Positions 1 through 6,953 of a stretch of DNA of 13,464 nt are shown here, piece after piece. The stretch is from positions 1 to 13,464 of the forward strand of contig CAJMLC010000038.1 of the NCBI GenBank assembly GCA_905214155.1, read 5' to 3'. The notes under the pieces were generated by a model. That model saw only the letters and a list, made by a program, of their open reading frames with translations. It was not told the DNA's origin and did not search any database. The position numbers and the translations under genes were made by a program. Source of the stretch: an uncultured bacterium. Lineage in GTDB: Bacteria > Bacillota > Clostridia > Oscillospirales > Oscillospiraceae. The first letter of the stretch is position 1; the number at the start of each line of letters is the position of its first letter.

Positions 1-10
1 GAGACAAATT

Positions 11-66
11 TTGCGCCCCCATTCTTTTCTTTCTCTTCTTTGAGAAAGAAAAGAATGGGGGCGCAA
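11..66. repeat. Perfect 25-bp inverted repeat with 6-nt loop
   Basis: The arm at 11-35 is the exact reverse complement of 42-66, with TTCTTT (36-41) between them. Each arm has a GC-rich outer half (TTGCGCCCCC) and a pyrimidine- or purine-only inner half. No U-tract follows on either strand, so it is not a standard intrinsic terminator, although it lies downstream of the minus-strand operon ending at 254. It could be a dispersed intergenic repeat, the end of an element to the left, or an unusual transcription stop. Confidence 0.85.
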
Positions 67-78
67 GGATTTCTGGCA

Positions 79-96
79 GAGAAAGAAAAGAATGGG
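79..96 (+). repeat. Extra copy of the inner arm of the 11-66 inverted repeat
   Basis: The 18 bases at 79-96 (GAGAAAGAAAAGAATGGG) are identical to 42-59, 37 bp upstream. Together with the inverse copy at 11-35 this makes three copies of the same purine-rich word within 90 bp. It suggests a decayed tandem or inverted repeat unit rather than coding sequence. Confidence 0.75.
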
Positions 97-162
97 TTCA
101 AGAAGAAAGCGGGCGACAGAGGGGGGCCCTACGAATTCTATCGCAGCTCCGGCGGTGACCGT

Positions 163-240
163 AGGGGCGGGCGTTGCCCGCCCGTCGGCCGCTCCGTCAT
201 TTGCTACGCAAACGCCACCGCCCCTTACGAAGGGGAGGCA
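163..240. repeat. Two-hairpin GC-rich intergenic repeat
   Basis: The first hairpin pairs GGGCGGGC (165-172) with GCCCGCCC (176-183) around GTT. The second pairs CCCCTT (221-226) with AAGGGG (230-235) around ACG. The same order, a GGGGCGG-type hairpin followed by a CCCCTT/AAGGGG hairpin, recurs at 7705-7756, and CCCCCTC/GAGGGGG versions occur at 6797-6906. This points to a family of dispersed palindromic repeats sitting between genes. Positions 1-253 contain no gene I can support. Confidence 0.6.
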
Positions 241-253
241 AGCCGCGGCGGGA

Positions 254-511
254 TTATTGGCCGAGCTCGGCCTTGGCCTGTTCGAGGGCGCGGGCAAGCT
301 GGTCGGGACAGGACGTGGGCTTCATGCCGCAGCGGATGCCGCGCACGCGCGCGATGACATCGTCGATGTCCATGCCCTCGACAAGGCGGCTGATGCCTTG
401 CAGGTTGCCATTGCAGCCGCCGGTGAAGACGACGTCCTTGACCTTGCGGCCGTCGAGGACGACGTGGATGTTGCTGGAGCAGGTGCCCTTGGTACGATAA
501 TCAAATTCCAT
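254..511 (-). CDS. TSCPD domain-containing protein (TIGR03905 type)
   Basis: This is an 85-residue soluble protein. It carries the signature TSCPDQL at residues 66-72 and a Gly/Cys-rich GGCNGN segment at 31-36, with further cysteines at 11 and 61. That matches the small stand-alone TSCPD family (TIGR03905), whose function is not established. Related TSCPD modules occur at the C terminus of some vitamin B12-dependent ribonucleotide reductases, and the clustered cysteines suggest metal or redox chemistry, which is inference. The start at 511 has an AAAGGA ribosome binding site about 9 nt upstream. The gene begins 14 bp after the ybaK stop, so the two are very likely co-transcribed. The length is normal for the family. 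Confidence 0.88.
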   Translation of the reverse strand: MEFDYRTKGTCSSNIHVVLDGRKVKDVVFTGGCNGNLQGISRLVEGMDIDDVIARVRGIRCGMKPTSCPDQLARALEQAKAELGQ

Positions 512-525
512 GGTAAAATTCCTTT

Positions 526-996
526 CTATTCGGTGAGATCACAGACTGTACAGTTTACATAATGAATGAGATCGTCTGGTGCGAGCAGAATCTGGCAGCC
601 GCGCTGTCCGGCGGAGACGCCGATCTCGTCGTAGAGCTGGGCCGTTTCGTCGAGATAGGTCGGGAACGGTTTTTTCATGCCGATGGGGCTGCAGCCGCCG
701 CGGATATAGCCCGTTGTGGCCAGCAGGTCCTTGACGTGGATCAGCTCGATTTTCTTATCACCGGCAGCTTTTGCGGCCTTTTTGAGGTCCAGCTCGCAGC
801 AGACCGGGATGCAGAAGACGGCATAGCCGCAACGGTCGCCGTGGGCGACGAGTGTCTTGAAGATCTGCTCGGGCGGCATGCCGATGCCCTCGGCCGCGTG
901 CAGGCCGGAGAGGTCGTTTTCGTCAAAGGCGTATTCCGCTGTGCGGTACTGAATTTTAGCTGCGTCCAGCAGGCGCATCACGTTCGTTCTGGTCAT
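526..996 (-). CDS. ybaK: Cys-tRNA(Pro)/aminoacyl-tRNA deacylase, YbaK family
   Basis: This is a 156-residue single-domain protein of the YbaK/ProX trans-editing superfamily, which hydrolyses mischarged tRNAs (Cys-tRNAPro for the YbaK branch) in the cytoplasm. Visible family features are the conserved lysine in IFKTLV (Lys47) and the glycine-rich YIRGGCSPIG loop (97-106) followed by MKK. The frame stays open upstream to 1110, but I chose the ATG at 996. It has an AAGAAGG ribosome binding site, and the proposed promoter (-10 at 1019-1024) would lie inside any longer version. Transcription would start near 1012, giving a very short leader. It is the first gene of a two-gene operon with the TSCPD protein and is divergent from a paralogous YbaK/EbsC protein of the same length. 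Confidence 0.9.
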   Translation of the reverse strand: MTRTNVMRLLDAAKIQYRTAEYAFDENDLSGLHAAEGIGMPPEQIFKTLVAHGDRCGYAVFCIPVCCELDLKKAAKAAGDKKIELIHVKDLLATTGYIRGGCSPIGMKKPFPTYLDETAQLYDEIGVSAGQRGCQILLAPDDLIHYVNCTVCDLTE

Positions 997-1018
997 GGGG
1001 ATCCCTTCTTTCGGGGAC

Positions 1019-1047
1019 ATTATAGCGTTTTTTGCGTCAGGTTGCAA
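1019..1047 (-). promoter_or_regulatory. Minus-strand promoter of the ybaK operon
   Basis: On the minus strand the -10 box is a perfect TATAAT (1019-1024). Exactly 17 nt upstream lies TTGCAA (1042-1047), which matches the -35 consensus at four of six positions. The spacing is optimal for a housekeeping sigma factor. The same TTGCAA serves the opposite promoter because it is its own reverse complement. Confidence 0.7.
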
Positions 1048-1070
1048 GTCCTGCCGGGATTTGCTATAAT
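1042..1070 (+). promoter_or_regulatory. Plus-strand promoter of the EbsC-type gene
   Basis: TTGCAA (1042-1047), a 17-nt spacer and a perfect TATAAT (1065-1070) preceded by TGC (1062-1064) make a strong extended -10 promoter. Transcription would start near 1077, about 26 nt before the ATG. The -35 box is shared with the divergent ybaK promoter. Confidence 0.78.
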
Positions 1071-1102
1071 ACGTCTGATATTTACCACGGAGGCAGTACA
1101 GA

Positions 1103-1573
1103 ATGTCCATTGAAAAGGTGAGAAGCTATTTCCAGACGCTCGGCATTGCGGAGCGGATCATGGAGTTTGACGTGTCGAGCGCAACGGTCGAGCTGGCGGC
1201 GCAGGCCGTCGGCGTGGAGGGCGCGCGGATTGCGAAGACGCTGTCGTTTCTGCTCGGCGACGGGTGCATTCTGATCGTGACGGCGGGCGACGCGAAGATC
1301 GACAACAAAAAATACAAGACGAAATTCGGCGCAAAGGCGAAGATGCTCGCGCATGACGATGTGCCGGAATACATCGGGCACGCCGTGGGCGGCGTGTGCC
1401 CGTTCGCGGTGAAGGAGGGCGTGCGCGTCTATCTGGACGAGTCGCTGCGGCGGTTTGAGACCGTGTTCCCCGCGTGCGGGAGCAGCAACAGCGCGATCGA
1501 GCTGACGATCCCGGAGCTGGAGGAATATTCGAAATTCGACGAGTGGGTCGACGTCTGCAAGCTGCCGGAATAA
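1103..1573 (+). CDS. YbaK/EbsC-type aminoacyl-tRNA deacylase paralogue
   Basis: This 156-residue member of the YbaK/aminoacyl-tRNA synthetase-associated domain superfamily belongs to a different branch from its divergent neighbour. The conserved lysine (RIAKTLSF, Lys45) and the glycine loop IGHAVGGVCPFAV (91-103) are intact, so it should be an active trans-editing deacylase. Proteins of this branch (EbsC, YeaK-like) act on mischarged tRNAs, but the substrate cannot be read from sequence. The ATG at 1103 has a GGAGG at 1089-1093, 9 nt upstream. No terminator separates it from tepA, which starts 52 nt after its stop, so read-through is possible. Confidence 0.88.
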   Translation: MSIEKVRSYFQTLGIAERIMEFDVSSATVELAAQAVGVEGARIAKTLSFLLGDGCILIVTAGDAKIDNKKYKTKFGAKAKMLAHDDVPEYIGHAVGGVCPFAVKEGVRVYLDESLRRFETVFPACGSSNSAIELTIPELEEYSKFDEWVDVCKLPE

Positions 1574-1625
1574 TTGTGTGCATTTTGGTCCATGCTAAAC
1601 CCGAACATTTGGGGAGGGCGAAAAC

Positions 1626-2306
1626 ATGGCGGAAGAAAAGCAAAAAGATCAGCAGACCGAGCAGCTCGTTGATCTCGGCGCGGCGACGACGAATACCAGC
1701 CGGGGCAGCATCTATACGCTGACCATCGTCGGGCAGATCGAGGGACATCAGGCGCTGCCGGAGAACGTGAAGACGACAAAATATGAGCATGTGCTGCCGC
1801 TGCTGGCCTCCGTGGAGGAGAGCGAGGAGATCGACGGGCTGCTCATTTTGCTGAACACCGTGGGCGGCGACATTGAAGCCGGGCTTGCCATCGCGGAGCT
1901 CATTGCCGGGATGAAGAAGCCGACGGTGTCGCTCGTGCTGGGCGGCGGGCACTCGATCGGAATCCCGCTGGCTGTGTCGGCCAGGCGGAGCATGATCGTC
2001 CCCACGGCGTCGATGACGGTGCATCCGGTGCGGATGACGGGGCTCGTCGTCGGCGCGCCGCAGACCTATCAGTATTTTAACCGGATTCAGGATCAAATCG
2101 TCAGCTTTGTGACGAAACATTCGAAGATTTCAAAGCAGCGGTTCCTCGACTATATGATGGCGACGGACGAAATCGCGACCGACGTCGGCACGGTCGTCTA
2201 CGGGCCGGAGACGGTCGAGTCCGGCCTGATGGATCAGCTCGGGAGTTTATCCGATGCGTTTTCGTGGCTGCACCGGCAGATCGCGAAGGAAAAGAAGAAA
2301 AAATAA
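1626..2306 (+). CDS. tepA: TepA/YmfB-type ClpP-like serine peptidase
   Basis: This 226-residue ClpP-fold protein resembles translocation-enhancing protein TepA. The oxyanion-hole glycines lie in LNTVGGDIEAG (77-86). The nucleophile is probably Ser110 in LGGGHSIGIPL, the histidine is His133 in MTVHPVRMTG, and an acidic residue follows at Asp181 or Asp186. There is no signal peptide; the N terminus is charged and Gln-rich and the C terminus is a lysine run. In Bacillus subtilis tepA (ymfB) lies immediately beside the spoIIIE locus. Here uppP sits between tepA and the ftsK/spoIIIE homologue. A GGGGAGGG ribosome binding site ends 7 nt before the ATG. A terminator follows the gene. The exact substrate of this family is not settled. 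Confidence 0.88.
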   Translation: MAEEKQKDQQTEQLVDLGAATTNTSRGSIYTLTIVGQIEGHQALPENVKTTKYEHVLPLLASVEESEEIDGLLILLNTVGGDIEAGLAIAELIAGMKKPTVSLVLGGGHSIGIPLAVSARRSMIVPTASMTVHPVRMTGLVVGAPQTYQYFNRIQDQIVSFVTKHSKISKQRFLDYMMATDEIATDVGTVVYGPETVESGLMDQLGSLSDAFSWLHRQIAKEKKKK

Positions 2307-2311
2307 TGCAC

Positions 2312-2342
2312 AGGGCCGGGCGCGAGGGCGTCCGGCCCTTTT
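2312..2342 (+). terminator. Intrinsic terminator after tepA
   Basis: AGGGCCGG (2312-2319) pairs with CCGGCCCT (2332-2339). The stem extends inward by GCGC/GCGT, including one G-U pair, to a GAGG tetraloop. TTTT (2339-2342) follows. The U-tract is short but the 12-bp stem is strong, and it starts 5 nt after the tepA stop. Confidence 0.75.
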
Positions 2343-2426
2343 CCGGCGTTCCTCCCCGACAAATCCGATCGCAGGTTTTGCAAAGACGGATGGGAGACGG
2401 AAAAAGAGTGGAAATATTCTTCGATC

Positions 2427-2435
2427 TGTGATAAT
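2427..2435 (+). promoter_or_regulatory. Probable extended -10 promoter for uppP-ftsK
   Basis: TGT precedes GATAAT (2430-2435), giving an extended -10 element about 60 nt upstream of the uppP start and downstream of the tepA terminator. No good -35 box is visible at the normal distance. The rest of the 188-bp gap (2307-2494) holds no gene I can support. Confidence 0.45.
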
Positions 2436-2494
2436 ATAAAACAGTATGTGACTATGGGCGCGGGAGACGCGCCGTGCAGATCGGAGGGGAACGT

Positions 2495-3325
2495 ATGACC
2501 TACGGACAGGCGATCCTGCTGGGATTCGTGCAGGGAGTCGCGGAGTTTTTACCCATCTCCAGCTCCGGCCATCTGGCCGTGCTGCAAAATTTTCTCGCCA
2601 TCGGCGACATGGAAAACCATCTGCTGTTCGACGTGCTGCTCCACCTCGGGACGCTGGCCGCGGTGTTTCTGGCCTTCCGGGGCGAGATCGCGCCGCTGTG
2701 GAACGAGGGGCTGCGGATGCTGCGCCTGAAAAAGACGCGGCGCGGCGAAAAGCCGGACGGCGTGAAGCGGCGGATGATCTGGTTTTTGATCGTGGCAACG
2801 CTGCCGCTGGCGCTGGCCGCGGTGCTGAACAAATACGTCGAGAGCCTGTATCAGAACACGTTTTTCATCGGCTTTGCCTTTTTGATGACGGGCGTGCTGC
2901 TCTTCGCGGCCGACCGCATGGGCCATGGCAACAAGAATGAACGCGGAGCGACGCTGGGCGACGCGGTCGTGGTGGGTCTGGCGCAGATGATCGCGGTGGT
3001 GCCGGGTCTTTCCCGCAGCGGGACGACGATCTCGGTGGGGCTGCTGCGCGGGTTCGACCGGAATTTCGCGGTGAAATTTTCGTTTTTGCTGTCGATCCCG
3101 GCGGTGCTCGGCGCGAATCTGGTGTCGCTGGTGAAGGCATTTGCCGCGGGCGTAGACTGGTCGATGGCGCCGAAGTATCTGGTGGGCGTGGCGGTCGCGT
3201 TCGTGTCGGGCTATTTTGCCATTTATCTGCTGCGCATGATCGTGCAGCGCGGAAAATTCGGCGGATTTGCGTACTATTGCTGGGGCGCGGGATTGGTGAC
3301 GCTGATCCTGTCGCTGACGGTTTGA
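2495..3325 (+). CDS. uppP: Undecaprenyl-diphosphate phosphatase UppP/BacA
   Basis: This 276-residue polytopic membrane protein dephosphorylates undecaprenyl diphosphate to recycle the lipid carrier of peptidoglycan synthesis, and its family is linked to bacitracin resistance. Both signature regions are present. The first, near the N terminus, contains EFLPISSSGH (17-26), and the second contains PGLSRSGTT (170-178) with the catalytic-type Arg174. Several hydrophobic helices span the rest, and the length is typical. The frame also allows a GTG at 2474, but the ATG at 2495 has a GGAGGGG ribosome binding site 6 nt upstream and the family motif starts a few residues later, so 2495 is preferred. 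ftsK begins 13 nt after the stop, so the two genes are probably one transcript. Confidence 0.96.
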   Translation: MTYGQAILLGFVQGVAEFLPISSSGHLAVLQNFLAIGDMENHLLFDVLLHLGTLAAVFLAFRGEIAPLWNEGLRMLRLKKTRRGEKPDGVKRRMIWFLIVATLPLALAAVLNKYVESLYQNTFFIGFAFLMTGVLLFAADRMGHGNKNERGATLGDAVVVGLAQMIAVVPGLSRSGTTISVGLLRGFDRNFAVKFSFLLSIPAVLGANLVSLVKAFAAGVDWSMAPKYLVGVAVAFVSGYFAIYLLRMIVQRGKFGGFAYYCWGAGLVTLILSLTV

Positions 3326-3338
3326 GGAGAAGAGACCC

Positions 3339-6077
3339 ATGGCACAGAAGCAAACAAAAAAATCAACAGCCGCGAAAGGCCGCAGAAAGACGGCCCCGAA
3401 GAAGACGCAGCAGAAGCCTATCCGCCGCGAGGTCGGCGCGGGCGTGTGCCTGCTGCTTGCGGTATTCACAGTGCTGTCCTGTTTTCAGATCCACGCCGCA
3501 TTTCTCGACGCGCTGGCGACGCTCTGCCGCGGCTTGATCGGCGCGGGGTTCTACATTTTACCGTTCGCGTTTCTGATGGGCTTTCTGATCCTGCTGCTGC
3601 ATGACGGGCGGCCCGTGGCGCTGCGGGTGACGTGTACGTTCCTCGTGGCGGTGCTGATCGGGTCGCTGGTGCAGCTCGTCGGCGGGAGCAATGTGGAATG
3701 GAGCCAGAATGTGATCGAGAACCTCTGGGACGGCGGCATTGCCGGGACGTCCGGCGGCGTGGTCGCCGGGGGAGTGGCGCTGGTGCTGGAGCTGGTGGTG
3801 AGCCGCGTCGGTGCGGTGATCCTCTGCGTCGCGGGCATTTTGCTGGCGCTGATCACGAGCCTGAACATGACGGTAAAGGGCATCATCCTCGCAATCAGAA
3901 ACCGGCCGAAGCTCGAATATGAGCCGCCGAAGCGCGAGCATGCCGACCCGGCGGAAAAGCTCGTGAACCATGTGGCGGAGCGGCACATCGAGCAGGTGGA
4001 GCGGCGGCGCGCGAAAGCGTCGGACTTTGACCTGCCGGTCGACGAGCCGCCGCTGCCCGTGACGGAGCCGAAGAAGAAGGGCCGCGAGATCGTCCGGCCC
4101 GATGAATTTGTGGAGCAGGATCGGAAAAATGCACGCCGTGAAAAGCCTGTCGACCTGACGGACGATCTGCCCGGCGAGCTGACCGGCCACGGCAGGCCTG
4201 CCGCGCCGCAGCCGGAGCAGAAGCCGGAGCCCGCAGCGAAGAAGGATTACAAGGCACAGTTTGACGCGCTGATCTCGGAGCAGAAGGAGCTGCCGCATCA
4301 GCTGCCGCCGCTCGTGCTGGACGCGGAGCCGGAGAAGCTCCCGACGCTGCCCGAGGAGCCGAAGCAGATCCAGGAGGACCCGGCGGAGGAGCTCCCGCCG
4401 CTGGTCGTTCCCTCGAAGCCGAAGGAAGCCCCGGCAGAAACGCCAAAGGCGGAGCCGGTGGGGGAACTACCGCCGCTGGTGCAGCCGGAGGACGACAAGA
4501 TCAAGCGCGAGGACGTCCGGCAGGAGGCCGCGCAGATTGCCGCCGAGATCCAGACGGCCCCGGCGCCGCCGGAATACCGCTATCCGCCGGTCGACCTGCT
4601 GCGCCGCTCGACCGGCGCGGCAGCGGACGGCACGCAGGAGATGCGGCAGAACGCCGAGCGGCTGGCCGATACGCTGCAGAGCTTCAACATCGAGGCCAAC
4701 ATCATCAATGTGACGCGCGGGCCGTCGGTCACGCGGTATGAGCTGGAGCTGAGCCGCGGGACGAAGCTGTCCAAGGTCACAAATCTGGCGGATGACATCG
4801 CGCTGGCGCTCGGCGCGTCCGGCGTGCGCATCGCGGCCATCCCGGACAAAATTTCAGTGGTCGGCATCGAGGTGCCGAACAAGCTGGTGACGACGGTGCT
4901 GGCGCGGGATGTGATCGACTCGGACGAGTTCCGCAAGAGCAAGTCGAAGATCTCCTTCGCCGTCGGCAAGGACATCGGCGGCAGCCGCATCATCGGCGAC
5001 ATCGCCAAGCTGCCGCACATGCTGATCGCGGGCACAACCGGCTCCGGCAAGTCGGTCTGCATGAATTCACTGATTATCTCGCTGCTCTACAAGGCGAAGC
5101 CGGATGAGGTCAAGCTCATCATGATCGACCCGAAGATGGTCGAGCTTGGCATTTACAACGGCATTCCGCATCTGCTCATCCCCGTCGTGACCGACCCGAA
5201 GAAGGCGGCCGGCGCGCTGCAATGGGCGGTGACGGAGATGATGCGCCGATACCGGCTGATGGCCGACGCAGGCGTGCGCGACCTCGAATCGTTCAACCAC
5301 GTCGCGGCGGCGAGCGAGGAATTTGAGAAGATGCCGCAGATCGTCGTCGTCATCGACGAGCTGGCCGACCTGATGCTCGTGGCGGCCAAGGAAGTCGAAG
5401 AGTCGATCTGCCGCGTGGCCCAGATGGGCCGCGCCGCGGGCATCCATCTCGTCATCGCGACGCAGCGGCCTTCGTCCGACGTCATTACGGGCCTGATGAA
5501 GGCGAACATCCCGTCGCGCATTGCGTTTGCAGTGGCGTCTGCGATGGAGTCGCGCATCATCCTCGATACGTCCGGCGCGGAAAAGCTCGTCGGAAAGGGC
5601 GATATGCTCTATGCGCCGCTCGGGCAGGGCAAGCCGAAGCGTGTGCAGGGCTGCTTCATCACGGACGATGAGGTGCAGGAGGTCGTGACGTTCGTCAAGC
5701 AGACGAACACGGCGGACTATTCCGACGAGGTCATGGCCGAGATCGAGAAAAAGGCCGCAGAGAGCGGCAAGGGCGGCGGCGCGGGCGCGTCTGCTGCGTC
5801 CACACCGGCGAGCGACGAGGCCGAGGGCGACGAGATGCTGCCCGCGGCGGTCGACGTCATTCTGGAGACCGGACAGGCGTCCGTCTCGATGCTCCAACGG
5901 CGGCTGAAGCTGGGCTATGCCCGCGCGGCACGCATCATGGACGAGATGGAAGAGCGCGGGATCGTCGGCGGCTTTGAGGGTTCGAAGCCCCGGCAGCTGC
6001 TGATCACGAAGGAACAGTGGGAGTCCATGAAAAATGGCCAGCCCCTGAACCCGCCGGTCGAAGAGGAGATCCCCTGA
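3339..6077 (+). CDS. ftsK: DNA translocase FtsK/SpoIIIE
   Basis: This 912-residue septal DNA pump moves chromosomes across closing division or sporulation septa. The N terminus is basic, followed by about four membrane helices (roughly residues 33-185). A long charged, proline-rich linker (190-415) contains three LPPLV motifs (322-326, 352-356, 377-381). The motor follows, with Walker A GTTGSGKS (565-572) and Walker B IVVVIDELADL (668-678). After a Gly/Ala-rich tether (810-828) comes the winged-helix gamma domain (833-895), which reads polar DNA motifs. GGAGAAGAG precedes the ATG. Given the pro-sigma-K gene at the right end, a SpoIIIE role in forespore chromosome packing is likely, but FtsK and SpoIIIE cannot be separated by sequence alone. 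Confidence 0.96.
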   Translation: MAQKQTKKSTAAKGRRKTAPKKTQQKPIRREVGAGVCLLLAVFTVLSCFQIHAAFLDALATLCRGLIGAGFYILPFAFLMGFLILLLHDGRPVALRVTCTFLVAVLIGSLVQLVGGSNVEWSQNVIENLWDGGIAGTSGGVVAGGVALVLELVVSRVGAVILCVAGILLALITSLNMTVKGIILAIRNRPKLEYEPPKREHADPAEKLVNHVAERHIEQVERRRAKASDFDLPVDEPPLPVTEPKKKGREIVRPDEFVEQDRKNARREKPVDLTDDLPGELTGHGRPAAPQPEQKPEPAAKKDYKAQFDALISEQKELPHQLPPLVLDAEPEKLPTLPEEPKQIQEDPAEELPPLVVPSKPKEAPAETPKAEPVGELPPLVQPEDDKIKREDVRQEAAQIAAEIQTAPAPPEYRYPPVDLLRRSTGAAADGTQEMRQNAERLADTLQSFNIEANIINVTRGPSVTRYELELSRGTKLSKVTNLADDIALALGASGVRIAAIPDKISVVGIEVPNKLVTTVLARDVIDSDEFRKSKSKISFAVGKDIGGSRIIGDIAKLPHMLIAGTTGSGKSVCMNSLIISLLYKAKPDEVKLIMIDPKMVELGIYNGIPHLLIPVVTDPKKAAGALQWAVTEMMRRYRLMADAGVRDLESFNHVAAASEEFEKMPQIVVVIDELADLMLVAAKEVEESICRVAQMGRAAGIHLVIATQRPSSDVITGLMKANIPSRIAFAVASAMESRIILDTSGAEKLVGKGDMLYAPLGQGKPKRVQGCFITDDEVQEVVTFVKQTNTADYSDEVMAEIEKKAAESGKGGGAGASAASTPASDEAEGDEMLPAAVDVILETGQASVSMLQRRLKLGYARAARIMDEMEERGIVGGFEGSKPRQLLITKEQWESMKNGQPLNPPVEEEIP

Positions 6078-6109
6078 GCGCACAACACGGTGCGATCAGG
6101 TACATACAT

Positions 6110-6180
6110 GGAGCGGGCGGAGGATCTTGACGCAAGCTCCCAAGTATTGCATCCGGGATACCCGGAGCGAAAGCTGGAGG
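6110..6180 (+). promoter_or_regulatory. Structured leader upstream of the ECF S component
   Basis: GGAGC (6110-6114) can pair with GCTCC (6136-6140). A second hairpin pairs TCCGGG (6152-6157) with CCCGGA (6161-6166) around ATA. The same GCTCC can instead pair with GGAGC at 6164-6168, which would break the second hairpin. The ribosome binding site GGAGG (6176-6180) follows 7 nt before the ATG. Mutually exclusive pairings next to a ribosome binding site of a vitamin-type transporter suggest a regulatory leader. I could not match it to any riboswitch class I know. Confidence 0.35.
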
Positions 6181-6187
6181 TAAACAA

Positions 6188-6769
6188 ATGAAACACGAGA
6201 ATGTCAAAAAGATGGTGGCGCTGGCGCTGCTGGCGGCGCTGGTCGTGGTCTTGCAGACCGTGGCAAGCGGCATCAAGGTCGGGCCCATCCCGATCACGCT
6301 GACGCTGGTGCCGATCGTGATCGGTGCGGTGCTCTATGGGCCGGGCGCGGGCGCGGGACTCGGCGCGATCTTCGGGCTGGTCACGGCGATCGCCGGTCTG
6401 ACCGGTGCGGATGGTGGGACACAGGCGCTGATCCAGGCGAACGCGTTCTGGACGCTGGCGACCTGCATCGTCAAGGCGACGGCCGCTGGTTGGGTGGCCG
6501 GTCTGGTCTACCGGGCGCTGCGGAAGCATCAGACGCTTGGCTGCGTGGCTGCGGCCATCAGCGCACCGGTCGTGAATACCGGGCTGTTTTTGCTCGCGAT
6601 GACAACGGTGCTGCGCCCCTCGCTGGAGGCGTGGGCCGGCGGAACTAACCTGGTTTATTATGTATTTGTGGTGCTGACGGGCATGAACTTCCTCGTGGAG
6701 TTCGGTGTCAACGCAGTGCTCAGCGTGGCGATCGCACGCATTGTGCAGGTCGTGGGTAAAAAAGGATAA
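6188..6769 (+). CDS. ECF transporter S component, substrate unknown
   Basis: This 193-residue integral membrane protein has about six hydrophobic segments and a short basic N terminus (KHENVKK). It looks like a substrate-binding S component of an energy-coupling factor transporter (PF12822 type). The segment ITLTLVPIVIGAVLYGPGAG and the following glycine-rich GLGAIFGLV are characteristic. These proteins capture a vitamin or other micronutrient and use a shared EcfAA'T module, which is not in this window. The substrate cannot be assigned; BioY- and QueT-type signatures are absent. It lies 110 nt after ftsK with no terminator between, and a structured leader precedes it. GGAGG ends 7 nt before the ATG. 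Confidence 0.85.
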   Translation: MKHENVKKMVALALLAALVVVLQTVASGIKVGPIPITLTLVPIVIGAVLYGPGAGAGLGAIFGLVTAIAGLTGADGGTQALIQANAFWTLATCIVKATAAGWVAGLVYRALRKHQTLGCVAAAISAPVVNTGLFLLAMTTVLRPSLEAWAGGTNLVYYVFVVLTGMNFLVEFGVNAVLSVAIARIVQVVGKKG

Positions 6770-6796
6770 ATCCTGGCGGGCAATGGAAGCCCAAAG

Positions 6797-6906
6797 GCCC
6801 CCTCTACGAAGAGGGGGCTGGCCGAGCAAAGTGAGGTCTGGGGGAGTTTGAAAAAATTTCTCCCCCAAAAATCCCCCGTGGCGATTCCCCCTCTATGATG
6901 AGGGGG
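6797..6906. repeat. Cluster of C/G-tract hairpins
   Basis: Three stems lie within 110 bp. GCCCCCTCT (6797-6805) pairs with AGAGGGGGC (6810-6818), GGGGGAG (6840-6846) with CTCCCCC (6860-6866), and CCCCCTC (6887-6893) with GAGGGGG (6900-6906). The first and third are near-copies of one hairpin. They fill the gap between the ECF gene and the HAD gene. The first could also stop transcription, although no U-tract follows directly. The sequence TCCGCTGCGGCGGGG just after the cluster (6910-6924) recurs at 11440-11454. Confidence 0.65.
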
Positions 6907-6953
6907 CTATCCGCTGCGGCGGGGACGGACAGACAGAGACGTGAGGAAATGGC

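Noticed and set aside
92..562. Plus-strand open frame over the TSCPD gene and repeats
   Set aside because: It runs antisense to a recognised protein and through hairpin repeats, with Ala/Asp/Val-rich shadow composition.
997..1110. N-terminal extension of ybaK up to 1110
   Set aside because: It would cover both promoters and the start of the divergent gene, and it has no family similarity. The ATG at 996 has a proper ribosome binding site.
5067..6083. Long minus-strand open frame opposite ftsK (338 codons)
   Set aside because: It has an Arg/His/Leu-rich composition, no domain and no start signal, and it mirrors a highly conserved gene. It is a GC-bias artefact, as are those opposite uppP (2549-3469) and tepA (1158-2120).
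6147..6160. Resemblance of TTGCATCCGGG to the 3' end of THF riboswitches
   Set aside because: The matching 5' GGAGAGUAG element and internal conserved loops are missing, so the short match is probably chance.
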